Source: Reticulitermes speratus (lineage: Eukaryota > Arthropoda > Insecta > Blattodea > Rhinotermitidae). From it: a stretch of 64,000 bases of DNA. Location: positions 4,665,709 to 4,729,708 of the forward strand of contig JAJKFL010000026.1 of NCBI GenBank assembly GCA_021186555.1. Reading direction: 5' to 3'. Positions 45,816-55,359 of the stretch are shown in pieces. Below the pieces are notes generated by a model. The model ran no database searches and was not told the DNA's origin. It saw only the letters and a list, made by a program, of their open reading frames with translations. Positions within the stretch are counted from its first letter, which is position 1. Every line of letters begins with the position of its first letter. Both the position numbers and the translations under genes were made by a program.

Positions 45816-46036
45816 CAGGGTGATTCATACAGAACGCCCCGGGTCGTTGAGGCGTATAATTTCGTAACGCGTGCACGGAATGAAATGAAAGTGACACATA
45901 CACGAATTCATGGTGAACTGGATGACGTTACATGAAGTGCTAAAGACGGCCGCAGCCATCCGCTGCATGTCGGCCGTTCGCCGCAGAACATCGTTCTCAA
46001 TTTTTTTTAATATTACTTTCACAGTGCATTTCCAAT
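45816..46036 (-). mobile_element. Mariner remnant, 3' part, cut by a palindromic insertion
   Basis: It starts at a mariner-type TIR (TA|CAGGGTGATTCATAC). The minus strand codes for IENDVLRRTADMQRMAAAV, the C-terminal tail. The upstream part lies at 46424-46585. Confidence 0.7.
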
Positions 46037-46097
46037 TCACTGTCTATTAACCAACTAAATACACTTCACTTTCAACTATTTAATTGTTTACAACTTT

Positions 46098-46144
46098 TCC
46101 CCTACATATGTTTCGGTCTATACAAAGACCATCATCAGGGGTAC
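46098..46144 (-). ncRNA. Hammerhead-like motif, left arm
   Basis: Minus strand: CCCCTGATGATGGTCTTTG, TATAGACC, GAAACATATGTAGGGG. CTGATGA plus extra T; stem II GGTCT/AGACC; stem III ACATATGT; A at the cleavage position; stem I CCC/GGG. Confidence 0.5.
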
Positions 46145-46317
46145 ACAAACTACGCTTTATTTACATCCATAGTTTCAATCTGTCACCATATGCAGTCTAG
46201 TTCAATTCAATCTAGAAATTTTAGGAAGTATATATAACCGACATATAAGATTAAATTGAACCAGACTGCATATGGTGACAGATTGAACCTATGGATGTAA
46301 ATAAAGCGTAGGTTGTG

Positions 46318-46364
46318 TACCCCTGATGATGGTCTTTGTATAGACCGAAACGTATGTAGGGGAG
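46318..46364 (+). ncRNA. Hammerhead-like motif, right arm
   Basis: CTGATGA at 46323-46329, extra T, stem II GGTCT/AGACC around TTGTAT, GAAA at 46347-46350, stem III ACGTATGT (one wobble), A at 46358, stem I CCC/GGG. Confidence 0.5.
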
Positions 46365-46423
46365 AACTTGTAAACAATTAAATGTTGAAAGTGAAGTGTA
46401 TTTAGTTGGTTAATAGACAGTGA

Positions 46424-46585
46424 GTCCTTCTCTGTGTTAGCGATCTCCAATCGGATGTCGTCTTTCAAGGCGTCTATGGTGCGAGGTTTATTCCTGTACA
46501 GGTATCCCCCGAAAAAAATAAATCTGGAGATGTCAAGTCTGGTGATCGAGGGGGCCACAGGTTCTTTGAAATAACTGCCTTGGGA
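46424..46585 (-). pseudogene. Mariner transposase C-terminal remnant
   Basis: The minus strand reads APSITRLDISRFIFFGGYLY, then RNKPRTIDALKDDIRLEIAN. This is the segment around and after the third catalytic Asp, with SPD changed to SIT, so it is dead. It continues at 45816-46036 beyond the inserted palindrome. Confidence 0.8.
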
Positions 46586-47176
46586 GGGGGGGGGGGGGTG
46601 AGAACCCGCGAGGTACAAACGAGTGCCACTCAGCGCCATCTGTTGGGGCCGTGGCAAATTACTCACGCACAGTACCGGCATGAACAGGCAATGCTTCTGG
46701 AGCAATTTCCATCTGTTTCCGATCATTCGTTCAAGAACTACAGGCAGCAACGACCCGCACGTTGCACACATCACTACGCCGTCCGTCTTGTCCTTCGTTA
46801 CGCATCCACAGCACCCAAAAATGTTCCACGCAGTGTCGTTCCTCTGCTTATAAACAATTTACTTTTCAAAAGAGAAATTTATTATGTACTGAAAATAATT
46901 CACACTCGTACTTAGATATCGATATGAAGTGTATTGCGAGGTCCTGGAAAAGAGACGTTTCACTGTACCAGGCTCACCTTTCCAAACAACGCGAAGGATT
47001 CAGCTCCTTTCAAAACAAAAACAGCTCAAGTTCCACTCCAATACAGAACCCTTCCCAGAACGCGATCTTTCTACTGACTCTGCCCTGTGGCCTTCATGCT
47101 CATTTACGACATGCACAAATCATAGCCTTCCTTAGGACTTATCAATCCCATGACCAACTTTACAGACAGACATATA
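46586..47176. other. Unassigned
   Basis: G run at 46586-46598. Overlapping ORFs at 46580-47481 mix unrelated sequence with a SINE, and I do not accept them as genes. Confidence 0.45.
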
Positions 47177-47436
47177 TTTTTTTTTCCTATGGCTCGACAG
47201 CCCTTAGGGGGCCTAGGCCAGTCATTTTACGAGGCTTCACGATCACGCTCAGACACACCACAGTCGGTAGGACTCCTCTGGACGAGGGACCAGCCAGTCG
47301 CAGAGACCTCTACCTGACAACACACAACACTCACAACAGACAGACATCCATGCCCCCGGTGGGATTCGAACCCACGATCCTAGTAAGCGAGCGGCCGCAG
47401 ACCCACGCCTTAGACCGCGCGGCCACTGGGATCGGC
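47177..47436 (-). mobile_element. SINE type 1 (minus)
   Basis: Poly(T) at 47177-47187, body CAGTCGGTAGGACTCCTCTG, B-box complement GGGATTCGAACCC and A-box complement at the right end (GACCGCGCGGCCACTGGGATC). Confidence 0.9.
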
Positions 47437-47959
47437 GATACGACATATATACCGCTGACAAATACAACCAAGAACAAATGAAGGCAGTCTACCACTGTTC
47501 ATTTGACGCTTATCATTAGTTTCTCTCTCCATGTTCCCACTTGTCGAGGGCAAATTTACGGATTTCAATGTAAACGGAAACAGAATTGTCTGGGTTTAAC
47601 AGATTACAGCCTGCTATATTATGGTTTCACACAGATGACTGCAAAATTGGCTCTCTGGACAGGCCATCATTTATTCGGATGCTGTAATAATGGGACAGAA
47701 ACACAGTTAGCGGAATTGGCGGAGCCACAGGCTGTCAAGTATGGCGTGTTTCGACTGATGCTTCTGAAAACGACACTCCTGTGCGCATATCCCACCACCT
47801 GCTTATCACACGATAATTACGCTCTGTCCAAACGTAAATCAGCGCCCGAACACCGAACGTCCTGAACAGAACACCGAATGCGCTTACGCTAACGGATCTC
47901 CATTCTTAATTGCGGGTACCGACGTGGTCGTACTGAGGACTTGTGCTATGAACAGCAGT
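47437..47959. other. Unassigned
   Basis: A 120-codon plus-strand ORF (47503-47865) has no motif I recognise. It could be an old transposon piece or chance. Confidence 0.4.
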
Positions 47960-48215
47960 TGTCCTCCTGTGCGGGGAAAGGTAGGTTATCCCTGCCCACG
48001 CCATGAAGGCATGTAGGGGGGAGGAGACCATAGCTCCACTTATTCTTAACCTCGGCACTACTTGGAGGCGAGTGGTCAACTTCACGCCCTGGCTGCTTTA
48101 CCCCTGGGTATCCATCGAATAGGAGGCAGAGTGGGCACCACAGCCAATGTCTTGCAACTACTGGTATTCCAACATCGCACCGTCCAGCCCCTAGTCTAAC
48201 TATACTGGCTACTGT
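47960..48215 (-). mobile_element. SINE type 3 (minus)
   Basis: Body CCACGCCATGAAGGCATGTA, TTCTTAACCTCGGCACTA and TTACCCCTGGGTATCCAT, with a worn tRNA-like head at the right end. Confidence 0.7.
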
Positions 48216-48315
48216 ATCCCGGTCCCACGTTCGGGGGTGGGAGTGCTGGGACATGTCCACTGAAGGCTTCGACAATCCGGCCAGGGCCCACTTTCTTGAG
48301 GCTTCTGAGACGGAG

Positions 48316-48317
<2 letters not shown>

Positions 48318-48350
<33 letters not shown>
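48318..48350. repeat. (TG)n microsatellite
   Basis: About 16 TG units. Confidence 0.9.
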
Positions 48351-48354
<4 letters not shown>

Positions 48355-48540
48355 CGTTGAATCACACACTGGCAGTCGCCTGACAACTGAGGTAAAGTTC
48401 AGCTCGTAAAACACATTTCCGCCTTTCACAGAACCCTAAATTTCGTCACCGTCCTTTTCCGACTAGAAGCCATTATGCATTTATCACATGTGGTGCATTC
48501 TATACGTCCAATCCATTATATCCCAATATAGGCGTAAGGT

Positions 48541-48796
48541 GCCGATCCCCGTGGCCGCGCCGTCTAAGGCGTGGGTCTGCGGCCGCTCGCTTGCTGGGAT
48601 TGCGGGTTCGAATCCCGCCGGGGGCATGGATGTCTGTCTTGTAAGTGTTGTACGTTGTCACGTAGAGGTCTCTGCGTCGGGCTGATCACTCATCCAGAGG
48701 AGTCCTACCGAGTGTGGTGTGCCTAAGTGTGATCGTGAAGCCTCGATAACGAGGAGGTCCTGGCACAATAAAGGCTGTCAAGCCATGAAAAAAAAA
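48541..48796 (+). mobile_element. SINE type 1
   Basis: Complete copy: head GCCGATCCCCGTGGCCGCGC, B-box GGTTCGAATCCC, body GTAGAGGTCTCTGCGTCGGG, poly(A) at about 48787-48796. Confidence 0.92.
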
Positions 48797-48831
48797 CAGG
48801 TGTGTAGTATTATGAATCTCCTCGGTATGTA

Positions 48832-49769
48832 CAGGGTGCGGCAAAACTCCCTCCCTAGTTTCAATAGGGCATTGTGAAGCGAGCGGAGGTCGTAAAAGGG
48901 TGGGGATGGCGTCCATGGAGGCAGGTGGATGGGAAGTTTCCCTTACAAAAAATTTCAGTTGTAAACATAATGTGGACGAACGAGCAGCGCGCTTTTGCCG
49001 TGGAATGATTGAAACTTTACCGCATGACGCGGTTGTTTTCTTCAGTGACGAGGCACATTTCCATCTTTCTGGCTGTGTAAATAAGCAAAACTTTCGATAT
49101 TGGAGTGAAAACAACCCGAGGGTAATCCACCAGAAGCCTCTGCATAGTGATCGTGCCACAGTTTGGTGCGCAGTGTCACGAATGGGGATCATCGGGCCTT
49201 ACTTTTTTGAAGAGGGAAATCGGGCAGCTACCGTCAATTCTGAGCGGTATGTGAGCATGCTCCAGGATTATTTTGCCCCAGCTCTTGAAGAACTTGGTCT
49301 AGAGAATGTCTGGTATCAGCAGGACGGGGCCACGGCCCACACAGCGCGAGCATCAATGCAGTTTTCGAGGGAAATGTTCCCCGGACGCTTGATCTCCCTG
49401 AGAGGCGATATTCCGTGGCCCGCGCGCTCGCCAGATTTGACCCCGTGCGACCTTTTTCTGTGGGGTTATCTCAAAGCCGAGGTTTATAAACATCGTCCAA
49501 GGAACCTGCAAACCCTAAAGGGGGCAATCCGCACAGAAATTCGCCGTATACCCCAAGAAATGCTCGAAAGAGTTATGCGAAACTTCACAAGTCCCTTGCA
49601 GCAGTGTTTGGACAATGACGGACACCACTTGGCCGATATTATTTTCAAAATCACACGAGACAAAACTTCCCATGTTGTAAGTTTAGGATATGAAAATAAA
49701 TATTTTGTATCTTGAGTACTTATTTTTTAATTCACCTTCAAAACTAGGGAGGGAGTTTTGCCGCACCTG
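48832..49769 (+). mobile_element. Mariner-type element with intact TIRs, 938 bp
   Basis: TIRs CAGGGTGCGGCAAAACTCCC and its inverse (GGGAGTTTTGCCGCACCTG) are flanked by TA at 48830-48831 and 49770-49771. At 938 bp it is shorter than the usual ~1.3 kb. The deletion removed the front of the transposase gene. Confidence 0.92.
48900..49715 (+). CDS. Mariner/Tc1-superfamily transposase, N-terminal DNA-binding domain deleted
   Basis: This cut-and-paste transposase would act on the element's own TIRs. The readable part starts near DERAARFCRGMIE and keeps the DDE/D catalytic fold: first Asp in FSDEAHFHLSG, second in WYQQDGATAHTA, third in WPARSPDLTPCDLFLWGYLK, with 36 residues between the second and third. 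It ends normally after NGHH-type DNDGHHLADIIFKI, with a stop at 49713-49715. The N-terminal helix-turn-helix region (~100 or more residues) is missing. The annotated start lies in sequence just after the left TIR and is probably not a native start. The open frame with no internal stops suggests recent origin, but the copy is unlikely to transpose by itself. Confidence 0.88.
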   Translation: MGMASMEAGGWEVSLTKNFSCKHNVDERAARFCRGMIETLPHDAVVFFSDEAHFHLSGCVNKQNFRYWSENNPRVIHQKPLHSDRATVWCAVSRMGIIGPYFFEEGNRAATVNSERYVSMLQDYFAPALEELGLENVWYQQDGATAHTARASMQFSREMFPGRLISLRGDIPWPARSPDLTPCDLFLWGYLKAEVYKHRPRNLQTLKGAIRTEIRRIPQEMLERVMRNFTSPLQQCLDNDGHHLADIIFKITRDKTSHVVSLGYENKYFVS

Positions 49770-49771
49770 TA

Positions 49772-50029
49772 ATTATCCACCTTCCTGGTACTGCCTCACT
49801 GTTTGGCCGAAATACAAACAGAGTTGCAAGAACAACGTTCCAACGAAATTACTAGAACTTCAGGACAGGACACCGGAAAACAGAATTATGCAGCCGTAAA
49901 TACAATCCGAAGGGCAAAAATGCCTGAAGCTTACAAGAAGATTTTAATCAGCGAGACCGGAACAGACCAAGATGACAATAATCGCGACGATGTAATAAGG
50001 CAATGTATGCTAAGCGGTACTATTCAACA
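49772..50029. other. Unassigned
   Basis: Short ORFs without motifs. Confidence 0.45.
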
Positions 50030-50190
50030 GTCCGCTCTTCTGGGATGTGACCCCGTGTCGGCTTAGTCTCCGACGTTTCTTCTTGGACTGCTAGACCCTG
50101 AACATGAAGGCGTCACCGATCCTTCGAAACGTCGCGAACTATCATCAGTCGACATGGCGTACCATCCCAAAAACACTTTAATCGACGGTA
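50030..50190. mobile_element. Small palindromic element with hammerhead-like core
   Basis: TCCGCTCTTCTGGGATGTGA and the inverted GTACCATCCCAAAAACAC define the ends. The centre holds GACGTTTCTTC and CCTTCGAAACGTCGCG. Confidence 0.7.
50090..50145 (+). ncRNA. Hammerhead-like motif with one core change
   Basis: CTGAACA at 50098-50104 (G8 changed to C), extra T, perfect stem II GAAGG/CCTTC, GAAA at 50126-50129, stem III ACGT, C at the cleavage position. The G8 change should abolish cleavage. Confidence 0.35.
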
Positions 50191-50518
50191 CATACAGGAT
50201 GGCGCAAAAGTCACCGCTCGATGTTTAACAACAGAGGCAGTGCCAACTGAATTCTGCGCCACGCTGTGTATTTCACAGGTCAAATAGAACGTCGAACAGA
50301 CGATGACGACAAATTATGCATTGGATAGAAAGTGCAGGCCGTCACGCGAATAAACAGGAAAACTGGAGTAAATGAGGGAAAACAGCGAAAAATCTTGTGT
50401 CACGATGACTGGCGTCTCCATCGGAATTTGACATCAGGACCTTCCCGAATACGAAGGGGCGTGTAACCAATACGTCCCGTGTCAGTTCCTACAGTCTAGA
50501 GGACGAATTTTGGCCACT
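50191..50518. other. Unassigned, with a mariner-like TIR scrap
   Basis: TACAGGATGGCGCAAAAGTC at 50194-50213 resembles a mariner-type end; no partner seen. Confidence 0.4.
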
Positions 50519-51543
50519 ACTGATCTCTGTCGTATTATTGGCGCTCGTACTACAGAATGACACAATCTTTGTCGTATTATTGGCGCTCGTACTACAGAAT
50601 GACACAATCTTTGTCGTATTATTGGCGCTCGTACTACAGAATGACGCAATCTTTGTCGTATTATTGACGCTCGTACTACAGAATGACGCAATCTTTGTCG
50701 TATTATTGGCGCTCGTACTACAGAATTACACAATCTTTGTCGTATTATTGGCGCTCGTACTACAGAATGACACAATCTTTGTCGTATTATTGGCGCTCGT
50801 ACTACAGAATGACACAATCTTTGTCGTATTATTGGCGCTCGTACTACAGAATGACACAATCTTTGTCGTATTATTGGCGCTCGTACTACAGAATGACACA
50901 ATCTTTGTCGTATTATTGGCGCTCGTACTACAGAATGACGCAATCTTTGTCGTATTATTGACGCTCGTACTACAGAATGACGCAATCTTTGTCGTATTAT
51001 TGGCGCTCGTACTACAGAATGACACAATCTTTGTCGTATTATTGCTGCTCGTACTACAGACCAGCACAATCTTTGTTGTATTATTGCTGCTCGTACTACA
51101 GACCAGCACAATCTTTGTTGTATTATTGCTGCTCGTACTACAGACCAGCACAATCTTTGTTGTATTATTGCTGCTCGTACTACAGACCAGCACAATCTTT
51201 GTCGTATTATTGCTGCTCGTATTACAGACCAGCACAATCTTTGTCGTATTATTGCTGCTCGTACTACAGACCAGCACAATCTTTGTTGTATTATTGCTGC
51301 TCGTACTACAGACCAGCACAATCTTTGTCGTATTATTGCTGCTCGTACTACAGACCAGCACAATCTTTGTTGTATTATTGCTGCTCGTACTACAGACCAG
51401 CACAATCTTTGTCGTATTATTGCTGCTCGTACTACAGACCAGCACAATCTTTGTCGTATTATTGCTGCTCGTACTACAGACTAGCACAATATTTGTCGTA
51501 TTATTGCTGGTCGTACTACAGACCAGCACAATCTTTGTCGAAG
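50519..51543. repeat. 42-bp minisatellite, about 24 copies in two blocks
   Basis: Block A (50519 to ~51037) uses GGCGCTCGTACTACAGAATG plus ACACAATCTTTGTCGTATTATT. Block B (~51038-51543) uses GCTGCTCGTACTACAGACCA plus GCACAATCTTTGTTGTATTATT. The switch is abrupt. The period is 14 codons and several frames on both strands lack stops, giving overlapping ORFs of 205-390 codons (for example 50538-51710 plus, 50482-51447 minus). I see no start context, splice signal or homology that makes any of them a gene. Confidence 0.95.
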
Positions 51544-52009
51544 TCAGCAACTTCCCTGACGCCTGCTCCCTGTTGCCGCGCAACCCCGCCCTGACAGCTC
51601 GCAGTTTCCCCTATCGATTACCAATATCACACTGCCAGGTCAGGAGCGCGGGAGGGGAGGGGGGGTCGAATGTGCAAGAAATGCGTTCCTTGACCCTCGT
51701 GTTTCTGTGAGATGGGATTTTGCTTTCGCTTTCGCATGAACCTCTCCCACGCTCACCAGACACTACACAGCACTAAGCGGCAGTGCAGGTTACACACATT
51801 CTTCGCTATTTGGCATACCCCATTCACGCTGCCTAAGTTTACTGCAGACAAAACAAGCCTACAGTGCTGCAGCGCTAAGCCCTCTACGCCTTACGATCAC
51901 AACTAGTCGAACTCCAAGCAAAGCCCATAACAACATCTGCACTTGTCAACCCCCCCCCCCAACCCCCCTTTATGAAATTTGAGGGTTCGTTAAGATGTTC
52001 ATAAAAGCC
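51544..52009. other. Unassigned
   Basis: C-rich run near 51949-51968. No gene supported. Confidence 0.45.
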
Positions 52010-52288
52010 GAGTGACTTTTCGTAACGTGTAAAAGGCGAGGTCGTCCCTGCGCTTAATTTAGCACCACGCCATGAAGGTGTATGAGGGGCAGGGTGGAAA
52101 TATGGATCCACGCATTAACCTCGGCAGAAGACGCAAATCAGTTACCAGCTTCACGCCCCGGATCCTTCACCCCCAGGTACCCACTGAATATGGAACTGGA
52201 TAGCCCGTCGGGATTCAAACTCAGACTCCGTGTCTTACGGCCTGTAGCCCAGTCAGTACAGGCCTACTGACCGAGCCACTCCAGCTTG
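52010..52288 (-). mobile_element. tRNA-headed SINE (minus), type 3 relative
   Basis: The minus strand head reads AGTGGCTCGGTCAGTAGGCC and GTTTGAATCCCGACGGG. The body is the CACGCCATGAAGGTG / TTAACCTCGGCAGAAG type. Confidence 0.78.
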
Positions 52289-52360
52289 TAACATACAACG
52301 GGTTGATAGTTCCTCCGTCCCTTCACACGACGAATTCTCAAATTGGGTACCAACTACCTT

Positions 52361-54770
52361 TGCAGACCGCACTGGTACTTCCAACAGTTACCCTGCATAT
52401 CTGCATACCACACTGGTACGTCCAACAGCTACCTTGTATATCTGCTGACCACACTGGTACTTCCAACAGTTACCCTGCATATCTGCATACCACACTGGTA
52501 CGTCCAACAGCTACCCTGTATACCTGCAGACCACATTGATACTTCCAACAGCTACCCTCTATACCTGCAGACCACACTGGTACTTCCAACAGCTACCTTG
52601 TATATCTGCTGACCACACTGGTATTTCCAACAGCTACCCTGTATCTCTGCAGACCACACTGGTACTTCCAACAGCTACCCTGTATACCTGCAGACCACAC
52701 TGATACTTCCAACAGCTACCTTGTATATCTGCTGACCACACTGATACTTCCAACAGCTACCCTGTATACCTGCAGACCACACTGGTACTTCCAACAGCTA
52801 CCTTGTATATCTGCAGACCGCACTGGTACTTCCAACAGCTACTCTGTATATCTGCAGACCACACTGGTACGTCCAACAGCTACCCTGTATACCTGCAGAC
52901 CACACTGATACTTCCAACAGCTACCCTCTATACCTGCAGACCACACTGATACTTCCAACAGCTACCTTGTATATCTGCTGACCACACTGGTATTTCCAAC
53001 AGCTACCCTGTACATCTGCAGACCACACTGGTACTTCCAACAGCTACCCTGTATCTCTGCAGACCACACTGGTACTTCCAACAGCTATCCACACTGGTAT
53101 TTCCAACAGCTACTCTGTATATCTGCAGACCACACTGGTACGTCCAACAGCTACCCTGTATACCTGCAGACCACACTGATACTTCCAACAGCTACCCTCT
53201 ATACCTGCAGACCACACTGATACTTCCAACAGCTACCTTGTATATCTGCTGACCACACTGGTATTTCCAACAGCTACCCTGTACATCTGCAGACCACACT
53301 GGTACTTCCAACAGCTACCCTGTATCTCTGCAGACCACACTGGTACTTCCAACAGCTATCCTGTACATCTGCAGACCGCACTGGTACTTCCAACAGCTAC
53401 CCTGTACATCTGCAGGTCGCACTGGTACTTCCAACAGCTACTCTGTATATCTGCAGACCGCACTGGTACTTCCAACAGCTACTCTGTATACCTGCAGACC
53501 GCACTGGTACTTCCATCAGCTACCCTGTATATCTGCAGACCACACTGGTACTTCAAACAGCTACCCTGTACATCTGCAGACCACACTGGTACTTCCAACA
53601 GCTACCCTGTATATCTGCAGACCGCACTGGTACTTCCAACAGCTACTCTGTATACCTGCAGACCGCACTGGTACTTCCAACAGCTACCATGTATACCTGC
53701 AGACCACACTGGTACTTCCAACAGCTACCCTGTACATCTGCAGACCACACTGGTACTTCCAACAGCTACCCTGTATATCTGCAGACCACACTGGTACTTC
53801 CAACAGCTACCCTGTACATCTGCAGACCACACTGGTACTTCCAACAGCTACCCTGTATATCTGCAGACCGCACTGGTACTTCCAACAGCTACTCTGTACA
53901 TCTGCAGACCGCACTGGTACTTCCAACAGCTACTCTGTATATCTGCAGACCACACTGGTACTTCCAACAGCTACCCTGTATATCTGCAGACCGCACTGGT
54001 ACTTCCAACAGCTACTCTGTATATCTGCAGACCACACTGGTACTTCCAACAGCTACCCTGTATATCTGCAGACCGCACTGGTACTTCCAACAGCTACTCT
54101 GTATATCTGCAGACCACACTGGTACTTCCAACAGCTACCCTGTATATCTGCAGACCGCACTGGTAATTCCAACAGCTACCATGTATACCTGCAGACCACA
54201 CTGGTACTTCCAACAGCTACCATGTATACCTGCAGACCACACTGGAATTTCCAACAGCTACCATGTATACCTGCAGACCACACTGGTACTTCCAACAGCT
54301 ACCCTGTATACCTGCAGACCACACTGGTACTTCCAACAGCTACCCTGTATACCTGCAGACCGCACTGGTACTTCCAACAGCTACCCTGTATACCTGCAGA
54401 CCGCACTGGTACTTCCAACAGCTACCCTGTACATCTGCAGACCGCACTGGTACTTCCAACAGCTACCCTGTATATCTGCAGACCGCACTGGTACTTCCAA
54501 CAGCTACTCTGTATACCTGCAGACCGCACTGGTACTTCCAACAGCTACCATGTATACCTGCAGACCACACTGGTACTTCCAACAGCTACCCTGTACATCT
54601 GCAGACCACACTGGTACTTCCAACCGCTACCCTGTATATCTGCAGACCACACTGGTACTTCCAACAGCTACCCTGTACATCTGCAGACCACACTGGTACT
54701 TCCAACAGCTACCCTGTATATCTGCAGACCGCACTGGTACTTCCAACAGCTACCCTGTATACCTGCAGGC
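52361..54770. repeat. 41-bp minisatellite, about 58 copies
   Basis: The unit is ACCACACTGGTACTTCCAAC plus AGCTACCCTGTATATCTGCAG. Variants combine ACCACACTG/ACCGCACTG, TACCCTG/TACTCTG/TACCATG and TATATCTGCAG/TACATCTGCAG/TATACCTGCAG. Each unit carries a CTGCAG site. One unit near 53085 is shortened. Since 41 is not a multiple of 3, frames cycle every 123 bp, producing large artificial ORFs (for example 53689-54804). Confidence 0.95.
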
Positions 54771-54960
54771 CGCCTTCTCCACCCGCAATCCTAAGATGCC
54801 ATAAGCCGTGCACACAATCCACCTATCACGATCACCACACTGAGAAAAGATTATTAAGTAGAAGACTTCACTGCGTTGTTTGCACCGTGCATGTTATTGA
54901 CTACAAAGTACCAACAGTAGTGCACAAATTTAATGACACAAAGTCGTTAGAGGAACACCT

Positions 54961-55013
54961 TAACTCCGACATGTTTCGGTGGCATATGTATCACCATCGT
55001 CAGGGGCAGAGTT
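54961..55013 (-). ncRNA. Hammerhead-like motif, left arm
   Basis: Minus strand: CTGACGA (55003-54997), extra T, stem II GGTG/CACC, GAAA, stem III ACATGT, C at the cleavage position (GTC), then GGAGTT, which can pair with the upstream AACTC. Here the variable core position 7 is C instead of T. Confidence 0.5.
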
Positions 55014-55149
55014 CACACCGAAAGCTGGAACACCGCTGGAAAGGTACAGTCCTTCTTGCTGTGTGCACATTTCTGTGAAGTGACTCAGGCAACGTGCACA
55101 CAGCAAGAAGGGCTTTACCTTACCAGCGGTGTTCCAGCTTTCGGTGTGA

Positions 55150-55199
55150 ACTCTCCCCTGACGATGGTGATACATATGCCACCGAAACATGTTCGAATT
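55150..55199 (+). ncRNA. Hammerhead-like motif, right arm
   Basis: CTGACGA at 55158-55164, extra T, stem II GGTG/CACC, GAAAC, ATGT. The base after stem III is T and the stem I strand is worn (CGAATT). Confidence 0.4.
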
Positions 55200-55268
55200 A
55201 AACCGATCCTCTAACGACTTTGTGTCATATATTAAATTAGTGCATTACTGTTGGTACTTTCTAGTTAA

Positions 55269-55359
55269 TAAAGGTAAAGGTCTCCCTACAACAGGCCATT
55301 AAGGCCCAGAGGTGGAGTAGAGGTATAGCTCTACTCTTTCTCTAACCGCGGCACTAGAA
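55269..55359 (-). mobile_element. SINE type 3, 3' part, split by a LINE
   Basis: AAAGGTAAAGGTCTCCCTAC to CTCTAACCGCGGCACTAGAA. The other part is at 56001-56218. Confidence 0.85.

Larger units (their letters stand above)
46037..46423. mobile_element. Long palindromic element inserted into a mariner remnant
   Basis: The arms of about 185 bp are inverted near-identical copies (left CACTGTCTATTAACCAACTA, right TAGTTGGTTAATAGACAGTG). Each arm has a hammerhead-like motif facing the outer end. Both sides join sequence of the same mariner transposase, so the insertion is younger than the mariner copy. Confidence 0.82.
54896..55268. mobile_element. Long palindromic element with hammerhead-like core in both arms
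   Basis: Arms of about 170 bp: left GACTACAAAGTACCAACAGT, right ACTGTTGGTACTTTCTAGTT. The inner ends GCTGTGTGCAC/GTGCACACAGC surround a ~25-bp centre. Both arms carry the motif. Confidence 0.8.

Noticed and set aside
46762..47481. 239-codon ORF as a gene
   Set aside because: Its second half is an antisense SINE and the first half has no motif.
47503..47865. 120-codon plus ORF
   Set aside because: No recognisable similarity; left as unassigned rather than called a gene.
50538..51710. 390-codon plus ORF and the overlapping minus ORFs
   Set aside because: Open frames on both strands follow from the 42-bp unit; low-complexity repeats with no gene context.
53689..54804. 371-codon ORF and neighbours in other frames
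   Set aside because: Frame cycling through a 41-bp repeat gives the same peptide in three frames.
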